A stretch of DNA of 64,000 nucleotides from Pyrenophora tritici-repentis (GCF_003171515.1 NC_089398.1:1-64000); one strand, 5' to 3'. Positions 29,525-40,028 are shown, counted from the stretch's first letter. The notes: generated by a model not told the origin, from the letters alone. Program-made: numbers and translations.

Positions 29525-32500
29525 TCAGTTCTTTCCAGTGACGTGGTGGAGGCGGAAGATCATCGCGATGAATGCGAGTAGGATCAGATCGCGTTGGTTG
29601 TGATGCAGCTGAGATAGCATCATTTGCTTGCGCAATCGTAGCAGAAAAAGCAAAGTACTTAGAAAGGTCAGGGGCTGCCTCGATGTAGTGCGCTTGGCGA
29701 CGTCGTCTGCCAGTGATGATGTTGTCCTGTGAGAGATTCGGGTCTCGTCGTTGCGGAGCATTGTTCTGATGTCGATCTGGTATGTAGATCTCAGCGTCGT
29801 CGTCGTAGTTGTTCCACCCCCAGGTGTCCTGTGTGGAGATGAGTCCATCAAAGCAGAGGACTCCTGCAGTAGTTGTTGTTCAACTGGATCAGGAGAAGGA
29901 CTTCGATCTTGTCCTTCGAAAGCGGGTGTAGGAGATGGAGAGAGGAGTTGGCGAACAGGCTTCTGATACACTGCAATAGTGTCACTATCATACTCCTTTT
30001 CAGATACATGATCTAGTGGTAGGACAGGCGTAGTGATTGCTTCCTGTCGTTGTCGTACAGGCTGCGCCACGACAATGGTATCTCCATCGTATTCCTCCTC
30101 AGGAATGTGGACCGTCTCGATAATGCGAGGCTCCACGGGTGTTGTTGATGGCTTCTCCTTGTAAAGCTCATCAATGAAGCGTACATCTCGTACACGGATA
30201 ACTCGATTCGTGGTAGGTATCCAGACTCGATAGATGTTCGAAGCGTCGTATCCAATAAGGAATCCTTCAAAGGTGCGCTTCTCCAGTTTATCCCCTCTTA
30301 GGAGATGCTTGTCAAGTATGAATCCACGGCTTCCAATGATATGGAGTCGTGATAGATCTGGTCGAATGCCAGTGACCATCTCTTGTGGCGTACGCCATTC
30401 AAGAGCCTTTGTCGGAGTGACGTTGAGGAGTCTTACCGCAGTACAGACTAGCTCATTAGCTAGTGCCTTAGGTAGACCAGCATGGATACGGATGACTCTG
30501 GCGACTGTAACAATCACGGCTCCAGCTCTCTCCGCACCCCCCAGCTGTGCTGGAGTATCAGGTGATCTCATTTCTACCTTAATACCTGCTGATGATAGCT
30601 CTTCTTGAGCAGAGGAACCGAGGTGTGCCTCAGCTCTGCCATACCCAACGTCTCCATCCATGAAGACTATAGCTACCTGGTAGCCGTATACTCTTTCAAT
30701 CTTGTTGATGAGTCGAATAATAGCAGGAACAACAGTAGCTTTGTGTCGACTCCTGAGAGTACAGATCTCATGAAATTTCGTGTACTCACACACTGCATGC
30801 AATGCCCATACGTCACCGTTGTAACATACTGCGCCATGTTCCTGAAGTTGGATAATGTCGATTGAAATGCGATAGAAAGGTCGACAGGCTTTATCAGCGC
30901 GAGGACGGCGACTGATGTCTTCCTTCATCTTGCCTTGAATACACGATACACAATCGTCTGTCCATGGATCTCCTTTTCCGTTTGTGCCTATCTTGAGGCC
31001 AGTAGTTGCATCTTGAAGGTGTTCAAGTGCCTGATAGCTTGGGTGTCCGAGCAGTTGATGCGCTCGCATCGCAGTGACAGTTTGAGGAGCCTTCTCCTGG
31101 CTCGATCTTGCAGCCATGCTGAGAAGCTCATGGCGAGGAGGGCGATCAGCCTCCTTCGCATCGAGCAGCCAGTGGCCATGACTGTATTCAAGGTTGGCTA
31201 CAACATTGGAGATCCTCTCTTTGTAGAGGATGTTGCGCCCTGAATCGAAGTGGATGCCTGAGCGTCGGCAGCGTCCAAGGGCGAAGAGGTTCGTGAGAAA
31301 ACCTGGTACGTACGCGACATGCGTCAGGAGTATATCCTTCTTCTGATTGCCTCGATTAACATTGATGATCACCTCCCCCCAGGCAGCAACCTGATAGCTA
31401 GTTGCGCCTGCGAAGATAACGTCGGTTGATTTGGCATTTGACGTCGTACGCCAGTTGAAATAGGTCGAGTTGCAGATATGGACGTTGGAACCAGGATCAA
31501 CGATCCATCTGTCGAGCAGAGTATCACCTTTTGGTGTTGTAATCTGAGCCAAGTGAAACGCATTGTTTGCGTAATAGTCTCCGTTCGAGTCATTGTCGTC
31601 GATTCGATCAGCGTAAGGTCGTCGGCCTCTGGATGCTGAAGTGGGTCTATCGGTCTTATTCTCGGTCTTATTCTCGGTCTTCTTCTCAGATCGATCGGAG
31701 TTTTGTGCTGTATCGAACGTCCATCGGACGTTGTTATCCTTGTAGAGCTTCTTGATCTTCTTCAAGAGCTCGCGATCCTTAAAAGCAGTACGAACTGTGC
31801 TGAGTCTTGTTCGATTTGGTCTAAAACCTTCTGGACGGCCTTCTGCCGTTTCGTTTAGAGTGTAGCACTCTAAGATATTGTGATAGAGGCCACAGACGCA
31901 TTGCGGACGGTTGTTTGGCCTTGTGTCGGTGATAGCTAGAGTAGCCTGGGTGGCCTGGGTGCTGTCCTTGGCTGCAAAGCTGCCAAGAGTCTTCGTGTGG
32001 GTACGCTTCGTCGCGATCCATCGTCGGTATCGGTTAATCAAAGCTTCAAGTGTTGGAGGGTCCTTTTTGTCCTCCTCACAGCCAATCATTAGAGTGAAAT
32101 GCTGGTTAGACCAGTCAGCATCTCCTTGGGCTTCAACAGCCTGTATGAAGGCCCACTGTGGACGTGTCCCTTTCATCTCAGCCATATCTTCTGATTGGCA
32201 GAGAGACGCAATTCGAGAATATTCGTTTAGCCACGTATCAACGTTCTGGTTCCTCCGCTTCTGCTGAATAGCAGCATATTGCGAAGAAAGCTCTAGAATT
32301 TGCTGTTGATTAGTGATCCGAAAGTGATCCTGAAGTGTTCTAAGACGTAATCGTACGTCCAGATCTAGGTTGGTAATAAGATGCAGCTTTGATCGAGCTA
32401 CCGTCCGTGTGATTTCAAGGTTAACCTCTCCTATAGCCTTGAGGGTAGCCTTCTGAGCATTCGTCTTGATCTCCCACCTCCTCCACGCACTGTCTGAAGC

Positions 32501-32746
32501 AGTGTCTGATGGCTCGTCATCGACAGTTGGAGGTAGCTTGTTTGTGGAAGGATCGCAGTATTCCCACACACCTTTGACGGTGGCGAACTCCTTCTTCAAG
32601 GAGTACCAGAGCTTCCAATCGCTCTGGTTCTCGAGGATAACTGATGCGCGACTGACAACTTGATCGTCCCGAGCGCTCGAGGATGCCATGATGGCCAAAA
32701 GAGCTGCCTTGCTAAGCGGCAGAGAAGCTTCGAGAAGTGATCTCAA
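29525..32746 (-). CDS. Copia-2 Gag-protease-integrase part
   Basis: A 1073-aa frame. Gag covers the first 290 residues, with a short knuckle CVCGLYHNILEC. Protease: WIVDPGSNVHICN, with Asp kept but Pro where most copia have Ser or Thr. Integrase: HQLLGHPS..H, the CVSCIQGKM pair, SIDIIQL, FMDGDVGYG and GGAERAGA. The true polyprotein frame leaves this ORF at about 29820-29900, so the last 80 or so residues are out of frame. An ATG 19 codons downstream (MASSSARDD) is an alternative start. Whether the shift is a mutation or programmed cannot be told from one copy. Confidence 0.88.
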   Translation of the reverse strand: MRSLLEASLPLSKAALLAIMASSSARDDQVVSRASVILENQSDWKLWYSLKKEFATVKGVWEYCDPSTNKLPPTVDDEPSDTASDSAWRRWEIKTNAQKATLKAIGEVNLEITRTVARSKLHLITNLDLDVRLRLRTLQDHFRITNQQQILELSSQYAAIQQKRRNQNVDTWLNEYSRIASLCQSEDMAEMKGTRPQWAFIQAVEAQGDADWSNQHFTLMIGCEEDKKDPPTLEALINRYRRWIATKRTHTKTLGSFAAKDSTQATQATLAITDTRPNNRPQCVCGLYHNILECYTLNETAEGRPEGFRPNRTRLSTVRTAFKDRELLKKIKKLYKDNNVRWTFDTAQNSDRSEKKTENKTENKTDRPTSASRGRRPYADRIDDNDSNGDYYANNAFHLAQITTPKGDTLLDRWIVDPGSNVHICNSTYFNWRTTSNAKSTDVIFAGATSYQVAAWGEVIINVNRGNQKKDILLTHVAYVPGFLTNLFALGRCRRSGIHFDSGRNILYKERISNVVANLEYSHGHWLLDAKEADRPPRHELLSMAARSSQEKAPQTVTAMRAHQLLGHPSYQALEHLQDATTGLKIGTNGKGDPWTDDCVSCIQGKMKEDISRRPRADKACRPFYRISIDIIQLQEHGAVCYNGDVWALHAVCEYTKFHEICTLRSRHKATVVPAIIRLINKIERVYGYQVAIVFMDGDVGYGRAEAHLGSSAQEELSSAGIKVEMRSPDTPAQLGGAERAGAVIVTVARVIRIHAGLPKALANELVCTAVRLLNVTPTKALEWRTPQEMVTGIRPDLSRLHIIGSRGFILDKHLLRGDKLEKRTFEGFLIGYDASNIYRVWIPTTNRVIRVRDVRFIDELYKEKPSTTPVEPRIIETVHIPEEEYDGDTIVVAQPVRQRQEAITTPVLPLDHVSEKEYDSDTIAVYQKPVRQLLSPSPTPAFEGQDRSPSPDPVEQQLLQESSALMDSSPHRTPGGGTTTTTTLRSTYQIDIRTMLRNDETRISHRTTSSLADDVAKRTTSRQPLTFLSTLLFLLRLRKQMMLSQLHHNQRDLILLAFIAMIFRLHHVTGKN

Positions 32747-32889
32747 AGGACGTGAGAATAGATCTCAAAAAGAGAGCGTGAGACACCTTGTTTCAACGCT
32801 ACAACAAGACACAAGAACAGCGTATACAACAGCGTGAACTGTGTGAATGGAGTGAACAATCTCGTTTGAATATCGCAGCTTATTGCGGG

Positions 32890-32906
32890 GATACCGGGCT
32901 CATAAC
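32890..32906 (-). other. Copia-2 primer-binding site (half-tRNA type)
   Basis: On the minus strand GTTATGAGCCCGGTATC directly follows the 5' LTR. It is complementary to the anticodon arm of initiator methionine tRNA, as in Copia-1. Confidence 0.75.
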
Positions 32907-33073
32907 TGTTGGATCAGAGGAGAGATGAGAGAGAAGGTTGTTCTATTGAGAGAGTTGCAGAGAGCGACTATATACATGAAGTAGAGTATCTGGAGCATTC
33001 CAGATCAGCAGTGTGTTACGTAGCTGTGACGATAGTAGAACATTCTAGTTGACACACCCCCTGAGGGCTGACA
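32907..33073 (-). repeat. Copia-2 5' LTR
   Basis: A 167-bp repeat of 27695-27861. Its outer end supplies the last 18 residues of the chimeric ORF1 reading frame of the interrupted LINE. Confidence 0.93.
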
Positions 33074-34197
33074 ATCCTCGCTCCTAGTTTCTTTGCTTCA
33101 GCTTCTGTTTTAAAAGCAATAACAATAGAGCTGTTTTGCTTGTTCTTCCAGTCTTTTGTAAGCCAGTAGGAGTTACCAACTATTTGTAGTCCTTTGTTGT
33201 ATGTAGGGATTTCAGTTTGAAGGATTTCTAGCGTGTCTGCTCCTTCAAAGGTTGTAGGGACGTTGTGGACTATGACTTTTGTCCAAGATTCTAGTGGTTG
33301 AGCGTGTTTGATGTTAAAGAGATCCATCCAGATGTTGGATTGCTGGAGAAGGAATTCTCCAGAGTATCCGCTTGTAGTAGTAAGTATGAGATTGTTTCTC
33401 TTACTAAGAGCTGCTAGTTGGATAACAGGTCCTGCAATGCCAGCTTTTTGGAATGCCTCGTTGATTTTGTTTCGTGCTTGGAGCGGGTTGATGGTTTGGT
33501 TTTCCTCTAGTGTTGCAACTATTTGGTAGTGCGTAATTAGTTTCTTAGGCGTTGGCTTTTTCTTTGGGGCTACAGTCGTCCAAGTGGCGTTCTTTGATGG
33601 TTGAGCTGCAATTGTTGCGTATGATTGGGGAGCATTTGTGTTTGTTGTCGTTGTTGCTACTGCTACTGTTTGGTTGTTTTGACCAGCTACTGTGGCTGTT
33701 GCCTTCTTTAATGTCTTTGCTGCTTTTTCTGAAGCGTTTGCTAGAGTAGCTGAGTGGAAGGCGAGCTTGGCAGATAGTTTGTCCGAGATCTGGTTTGTAA
33801 CTCTCCCTTTTTCCGTGTAGTCTCTAAATACGTCTAGTAGTTCGAGTAGCTTGTTTTGCTCTTCATATGAGTTGGTCATAATAGAGGCTTGGAGGATCAG
33901 GTTTCTAGCCCATTGGATTGCCTGTTCTGGATCTTTTGCGGTTGGTTTATCAGAGTCATTCTTTTGGAATGGATTTCTTCCAGTTCTGTCGTATACAGGA
34001 GAGAAGAGGGCTGGTCGTTTGTTCATGATTGGGACTAGTCGTTCGGGTGGGTTAGGTTGAGTTTGGGTTGGGGTCGCTGGTGTCTGGTCCTCTTCTATAC
34101 CCATTTGGATATCATTTTCGAGATAGATTGCGGTATTAGTGCTGTTTCCGCTTGCCTCTGGGATCTGCACTATGATATTGTCGCTGTCTGGCGGCAT
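33016..34197 (-). CDS. LINE ORF1, 5' part (Gag-like), truncated by Copia-2
   Basis: A 393-aa frame; the last 18 or so residues are Copia-2 LTR sequence. The real LINE part covers about 375 residues: a Pro/Thr/Gln-rich N-terminus, an alpha-helical middle rich in Ala and Lys, a YATIAAQPSK..WTTVAPKKKPTPKK basic stretch, then an RRM-like region before the insertion. The product would bind LINE RNA together with the knuckles at 27380-27694. Met at 34197 is the first in frame and starts a typical MPPDSDN N-terminus. Confidence 0.85.
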   Translation of the reverse strand: MPPDSDNIIVQIPEASGNSTNTAIYLENDIQMGIEEDQTPATPTQTQPNPPERLVPIMNKRPALFSPVYDRTGRNPFQKNDSDKPTAKDPEQAIQWARNLILQASIMTNSYEEQNKLLELLDVFRDYTEKGRVTNQISDKLSAKLAFHSATLANASEKAAKTLKKATATVAGQNNQTVAVATTTTNTNAPQSYATIAAQPSKNATWTTVAPKKKPTPKKLITHYQIVATLEENQTINPLQARNKINEAFQKAGIAGPVIQLAALSKRNNLILTTTSGYSGEFLLQQSNIWMDLFNIKHAQPLESWTKVIVHNVPTTFEGADTLEILQTEIPTYNKGLQIVGNSYWLTKDWKNKQNSSIVIAFKTEAEAKKLGARIVSPQGVCQLECSTIVTAT

Positions 34198-34616
34198 TTT
34201 TGTTCTGTTGTTGCTACTTTACACTAGAAGGATACCTAGTTCTTCTAGCCGTACCGGTGTGAAAGTAGTGAAAGCCTTGCTATTTTACTCTTCTTACTCT
34301 CTTTTCTCTATCTTACTGATCTATCGAGTAGATCTCTAGGATAGGAATAGATTTGGGAGACTAGAAAACAGCGAAAGAGTCAATTGTTGGTGTTTTTGGT
34401 TATCTTATCGATAAGGACTGGTCTGTGCGTTTTTGTTTTGGAAGATTGAACGCGTCTGAAGAATCTCGTTCTACTGGCTCTAGCTTTACAACCAGCTGGC
34501 TGCAGAGGCTTAGAGTAGCTGGAATGTTTTTCTTCTGATGGTTTCGACTATATTCCGATGAAAAACGACGCGTTTTGATCAGTTTTTGTCGTGAACTATG
34601 TAGACTTCGTTTTGCT
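34198..34616 (-). other. LINE 5' leader
   Basis: About 420 bases between ORF1 and the start of block B. It contains no long ORF and should hold the internal promoter. The joint with block B is at about 34616-34617, where a T-run begins. Confidence 0.6.
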
Positions 34617-36262
34617 TTTTTTATTTATATCTTCTTCTTATGACTCTACTTTTATATAAACTTAATCTTTTCTTCTATCTTCTTATTAATGTATTCCTAA
34701 TAACTTGCTCTGTCTTCTACTACAATCCTAATCCTTAAATCCTACTTAATTCTATGCTTGATTTCTTTCTTAAACACTATCTAATATATACTACAAACTA
34801 TACCTGTTTTACCTACCTCATCTATCGATTATGAATCTCACCAACTTTATACTCTCTCTTTTCGAATCTTTCTTTTCTTTGCTTTATACCTGCATACTTA
34901 TTTTTAACATAAATAACTCTTCTTTAAACTTTTGCTCTTACTATACCCTTACTGTGCTTATTACTCTTACTACTGTTACTATCTTTGCCTCTATTATAAT
35001 TACTCTTGCTTCTACCACGGCTACGGCTGCTATTCTTGTAACTTTTCCTTCTATCGCGACTATCACTCTTACTGTCTATTCAATTACGGTTACGGGTTCT
35101 ACTATTGCAACTCCCGCTGTTCCTGCCGTCCTTGCTGCTTTTAACATGCTCGTTATTACTCCTACGGCTACTACTACACCTGTGTTTACTGCCGCTTCTA
35201 CAAATATCGCCACTGCGGCCCCTACGCTTCCTATTCTTGCTATCCACTCCGTCCTTGCTGCTCTCGCCATTCCAGCTGCTCCTGCTGTCCTCGCTGCTCC
35301 TGCTCTCGCTAATTACGCTCCTACTATTTCCGCCCTTACTGCTCTTACTCCTGCAGCTTTTACTCTTAATGCGCCTACTCCTACGGTTACTGCTCTTATT
35401 GCTGCTACTCTTAATGCTCTAGCTCTCACTGCTATTGCTCTCGCTACTCTCGCTATTCTTGCTACTACTACTGTCCCTGCTGTCGCCAACCTCGCTTCTA
35501 TCGCTATCCTTACTGCGACCACTCTCCCTGCTCCTATTATTTTCGCTGCTTGTAACACCCTCGTTGCTGCCGCCTTTAAAGCTCCTACCCTTGCTACTCC
35601 TGCTATTCTTACTGCTCCTGCTCCTACGGCTCTTACTTCTACGTCCTGCTCTTGCTACTCTTACTCCTACCGCTCTTACTCCTCCGCATTCCGCAATCCT
35701 CCCTATTACTGCTTCTGCTCTCGCCACTTCCTCTATCTCTACTATCCCCGTCCTTCTTGCTGCTCTCGCTTTCCCCGCTGTTCCCGCTGTCTCTACTGCT
35801 CTCTTCTGCCCCTTACCTCCTACGCCTCCTCCACCTGCGGTAACTGCGGTTTCGGCGGCCGCTACCGCTCCTCTTGTCGCTGCTCTTACTACCCTCGCTA
35901 CTTTCGCTTTCCTTGCTGCTCTTAATATCTTCGCTATCAATCCTACGGCTTCTGTTCTCGCTGCTCCTGATACTCTTACTATCTCTACTGTCCTTACTTT
36001 GTCCCTTGTCCTTGTAACTTGCACTGCTCTTAATATTCTTATTACTACTCCTACTACCCCTGCACCTGTTGCCGCTTCTGCCCCTGCTATCCTTGCTGCT
36101 TATAATATCCTTACTTCTACCTCTTACCTCTTACAGCTTATATACACCTCCGGCTACTGCTATTGCTACTGCTACTCTCCTACTTTCGCTATCCTCGCTA
36201 CTCTTACTGTCCTTACTATCCTCGCTGTTCTTACTATCCTCGCTGTCCTCATTATCCTCGCT

Positions 36263-36407
36263 GCTTCCGCTGTCCTTACAATCCTCGCTGTCCTCGTTGT
36301 CCTCGCTGCTTCCGCTGTCCTTACAATCCTCGCTGTCCTCGTTGTCCTCGCTGCTTCCGCTGTCCTTACAATCCTCGCTGTCCTCGTTGTCCTCGCTGCT
36401 TCCGCTG
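36263..36407. repeat. 45-bp minisatellite, three units in block B
   Basis: Same unit as 7891-7990 but three copies instead of two. It encodes no stop in the minus-strand Ser/Glu/Asp frame. Confidence 0.85.
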
Positions 36408-37571
36408 TCCTTTCTACCCTTACTGCCCTTACTATCCTCGCTGTTCCCGCTGTCCTTGCAATCGCTACAATTAACTTAATAGTTAATTCCCTTGCCGTTC
36501 GCCCCTTTCTTGCGCTGCCCTTGTTGCTCTTACTGTCCTCGCAATCATCGCAATCACCTTAATTACCTTAATTGCCTCTATCCTCGCGGCTACACATCCT
36601 GCTCTTACTGCTCTTGCTACTCTTACTTCTATCGCGCCTGCGGCTCCTGCTTTCCTACTCTCGCTATCCTCGCTTCTCTCACAGCTGATCCCGCTATCCC
36701 TACTATCCCGCCGTCCTCGCTGCTCTCGCTGCTATCGATATCCTCGCTTCTGCTCCTCACTCCCCACCGCTCCTACTACGCCTGCGGCCGCTATAACTAC
36801 TTCTGCCCCTGCTCTTGCTTTCCCTACTGCTCTCGCTGTCCCTGCTGTCCCCCGCTGCTCGTGCTACTCTCGCTGCTTCTCACTTCCTACCGCTGCTACG
36901 GCTTCTACAACTCCTTTCGCCGCTGCGGCTCCTACTCTCGCTGTCCCTACTGCTTGCGCTGCTCTTAATATCCTCCCTATTTCTCCTACCCTCCTATTGC
37001 TCCCACGCCTCCTGTTCTTAATATCCTCGCTGTCCTCGCCTTCGTCGCTGTCCTTACCGTCGTCGCTGCTCCCGCTACTCGCTCTGTTCTCGTTACTCTC
37101 GCTATATGCGCGGCTCTCGATGCTCTCGCTGCCGACGCTACCTATCATGTCGCTGCTCTTATTTCTCTCGCCTCTCTCGCTCCCTACGCTCTCGCTACTT
37201 GCCATCTCGTTGCTCTCGCCTGCCTCGCCTGCCTCGCTCTCCTTGCTCTTGCCGCTCTTGCTGCTCTCGCTCTTGCTGCTCTCGCTCTTGCTGCTCTCGC
37301 TCTTGCTGCTCTCGCTCTTGCTGCTCTCGCTATTGGAGCTACTCTCGCCGTCGTCACGACCCTCGCTTTTCCTCCCTGCTCAAGCTGCTATTACTGCTTA
37401 CGCTGCCTGCCATCAAGTTGCTCTCGCTGTTCTCGCTATCCTCGCTGCCCTCGCTGCCCTCGCTACTCTCGCTACTCTCGCTGTCGCCACTATCGCCACT
37501 GTTGCAGCTATTGCTCTCGCTACCAACGCTGCCTGCGCTCTTACTGCTCTCGCCGCTCTCATTACCTTCTC

Positions 37572-37699
37572 CAGACTCCGCAACAATCAATCGATTGACA
37601 TGATTGATTCCTATATAGGTTAAAGAATTACTTCATTAGGCAGCCTTTAACCTAGATAGGAATCAATCATGCCGATCCGATTGATTGTTGCGGAGTCTG
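37572..37699 (+). mobile_element. hAT-type MITE, 128 bp
   Basis: Perfect ends CAGACTCCGCAACAATCAAT and their inverse, with the 8-bp duplication ACCTTCTC at 37564-37571 and 37700-37707. Block A has the empty site at about 14620. The inner sequence differs from the 162-bp family, though the outer 20 bases are shared. Part of the interior is itself inverted-repeat-like. Confidence 0.93.
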
Positions 37700-37967
37700 A
37701 CCTTCTCTGCCCTCGTCTTTGTCGTTGCTCTCATTGCTCTCGCTGTTGCCGCTGCTTTCGCTACCTCTAATATCTTTACTACCCTCGCCTTCGTCGCTAC
37801 TCTTACTGCTGCTACTATCGTCACTGTTGCTGCTATCTCTCTTGCTGCTAACCCTGCCTACGCTCTCGCTAATCTTGCTGCTCTTGCCTTTATCGCTGCT
37901 TACACTATCCGAGCTACTCGAGCTGTTGGAGCTACCCTCGTCAACGTTACAACTCTCTATATTTCCT

Positions 37968-40028
37968 CTACTCGCCTATTAATCTTGTAATCCAACAAAA
38001 CTCTCCTGCTAAGTTATTGCTCTCAACCGTCTCTAACAATCGCTTTTTTCCTAAAAACTCAAACAACGTCGGCCCTGCTCCTGAATTACTAACCCCGAAC
38101 TCCTCTAACCGCGCCGTCCATCGGTTTCCTACCTCGCTCCGCCCTAATGCTATACTTAATAACCCGCCTATTAATACCCCTCTATACTGGCAATCCCCGT
38201 CTTGGACTCTCTGATATCGCCCAAAACTATTCCTTTCCCACCGCTTGCATATCTCCTGCGGCACTCCACACCAAAAACAACCCGAATAACGCTCAAACTT
38301 AATTGTCTCTTCCATCCTCTTAATCGACTGCTTGATCTGCTGGCTCTCTTGTCGCCAACATTGCCGTACATCGTGTGTGCTCGATCCTTGGCCTACTGCC
38401 TCACATAACCCACACCGGTTTATCCATTGCGCCAGCTGCCTACGCAGCCACTCGACGTCGGCGAACTCCTGCTGCCGCTGCTGTATCAATAGACTCCGCA
38501 ACAATCAATTCAATCCGGTCACTCTCCTAGACCCACTTACCTATCTAGGTAGGGCTTAAACTCCTATAGGTAACTACTAGGCTTAAAGCGGTAATCAATC
38601 AATCCAATCTGAACCTTCTAGGACCCACTTAATTGATTGTTGCGGACTGTGTGTATCAATCTCTGTCGCGGGCCGCCTTGTTCTCGTTGCTGCTGATTAA
38701 ACGTCTGCCGCGCCTCTTCTTGCTCCCTCTCCAATGTCTCCGCCTCTTCTTCGTTGCTGCTGCCGCCCTCCTCCATATCCTCCTCCATCTCCTCCTCCAT
38801 CTCCTCCTCCATCTCCTCCACCTCCTTCATCTCTTCCATCTCCTCCTCCATCTCCTCCCCGTCGGCTCTCATGCATACGTCACACCTCTCCTCTCCCTCC
38901 TCGCACCGAGCTCGCTCGGCCTCGCGCCTGTCCAAATACCCGTCCAACACTACCCGTCTACATGTCGCCGCCTCGTCTATGCCTTCGACGTATGCTCGCA
39001 CCAACCGCTGCTCCGCCTCCCCCTGCTTGTCATCCGCCGCTCGCTGCTCGCCGTCCTGCACCATCATGATCGCCTCGCTCCGCTCCCCGTCTCGCCCGGC
39101 TCGCCCGCTCTCCTGCGCGTAATCCAACACGCTAAACGGCCAATCCATGTGGACAATGCACCGGATATCGGGCACGTCCACTCCCATGCCCAACGCGCTG
39201 GTTGCCACAATCACCCGCTGCTTGCCGCCCATGAACTCCCCCAACATGCTTGCCTTGCCAACCGCGTGGTGATGATACGCATGGCACTTGAGCTTCTCGG
39301 CTAACCCCTTGACCTTTGGCACTGAGTTGCCGTACACTACAATCTTGCCGCTCTTATACTTTCGGACCTTCTGCTGTACCATCGCCAACACCGTTGCCTC
39401 TACCTCCTGTCTCTTCCTCTCCTTCTCTACCCTTACCACCCGGTACGCTATGTTGCTCCGTGCTGTCGGTGCCCTAAACATTCTTACCTGCCCACGCTCA
39501 AAATGCATTCGCCGGAATAACTCGTCCTCCTCGCTGGGTGGCAACGTTGCTGTCAACATGACCATCTGCGTCTCTACAGCCACCAGCTTGCCTAGCTGCT
39601 GCATCTGCTTGCGGAACGTGTACTACCGGTTTAACACGATATGGCACTCGTCGATAATAATCCGATCTAGCTGCCGCGTCGCTCGTAGCCGGTTCAAAAA
39701 CGTTGCAAATTCCTCTCCAACTGCCGACTCGGGCGTCACTAACACCACCGCTGCTGCGTCTGGCGGACGCCGACTCTGCCACTCTACGCACGATATCCCT
39801 AGCTTCTTGCACCGCTGTGCCATGTCGCCACGCAACGCGATCAACGGCACTACCACCACCGTCGTGCCGCCCTGCTCTGCCCACGCCGGCAACATGAACA
39901 ACAAGCTCTTGCCTGCCCCCGTCGGCATCACCGCTACTACGGGACTCTCGCCTGCTGTGATGGCTTTGATCGCTGCCTCCTGAACGCCCCGGAACTCGGC
40001 CTTTTCGCCCATCATGCGCTTCAGCTGC
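37968..40028 (-). pseudogene. TLH helicase copy B, truncated
   Basis: The counterpart of TLH residues from about 223 of the 868-aa part to its end. Pieces: 40015-39623 (motifs I, Ia, II), 39622-38660 (motifs III-VI, zinc site and a shortened acidic repeat), and 38489-37968 (C-terminal part), the last separated by a MITE. A TAG at 39623-39625 replaces CAG, which follows CGG on the coding strand. The 5' half is missing because hAT-3 abuts it. Motif residues are otherwise kept, so loss of function came from truncation and a few later hits. Confidence 0.9.
38490..38651 (-). mobile_element. hAT-type MITE, 162-bp family, inverted
   Basis: Same element as 14005-14166 in reverse orientation (starts TAGACTCCGCAAC, ends GTTGCGGACTGTG). 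The duplication TGTATCAA lies at 38482-38489 and 38652-38659. It interrupts the C-terminal part of TLH copy B; copy A is intact at this point. Confidence 0.93.

Larger units (their letters stand above)
27695..33073 (-). mobile_element. Copia-2, Ty1/copia element nested in the LINE
   Basis: A 5379-bp element on the minus strand. LTRs at 27695-27861 and 32907-33073 (167 bp, TGTTGG...CTGACA on the + strand) read as identical. The target duplication ATCCT lies at 27690-27694 and 33074-33078. The polyprotein frame is broken once despite the identical LTRs. A related solo LTR is at 56871-57039. Confidence 0.95.
23400..34616 (-). mobile_element. Tad/I-like LINE with nested Copia-2
   Basis: A non-LTR retrotransposon on the minus strand: ORF1 from 34197, ORF2 from 27386 to 23497, 5' leader to about 34616 where block B begins. 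Copia-2 (27695-33073) splits ORF1. The 3' end is uncertain, roughly 23340-23450; its 3' UTR shares about 45 bases (ACATCTCTTTCTA..TATCA.ACTGCTCTTTAGCA) with the short retroposons at 18520, 54735 and 55216. I could not fix a target duplication. It separates block A from block B. Confidence 0.85.
34617..40028. repeat. Duplication block B (second copy of block A)
   Basis: A direct repeat of 6245-16873 without Copia-1 or the 14005 MITE. The right break is exact: identity stops after CTTCAGCTGC at 40028, where hAT-3 begins. The left break abuts the LINE. Block B has its own MITEs at 37572-37699 and 38490-38651. The TLH upstream half is missing. Most of the sequence is near identical to A, so the duplication is fairly young. 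Confidence 0.92.
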
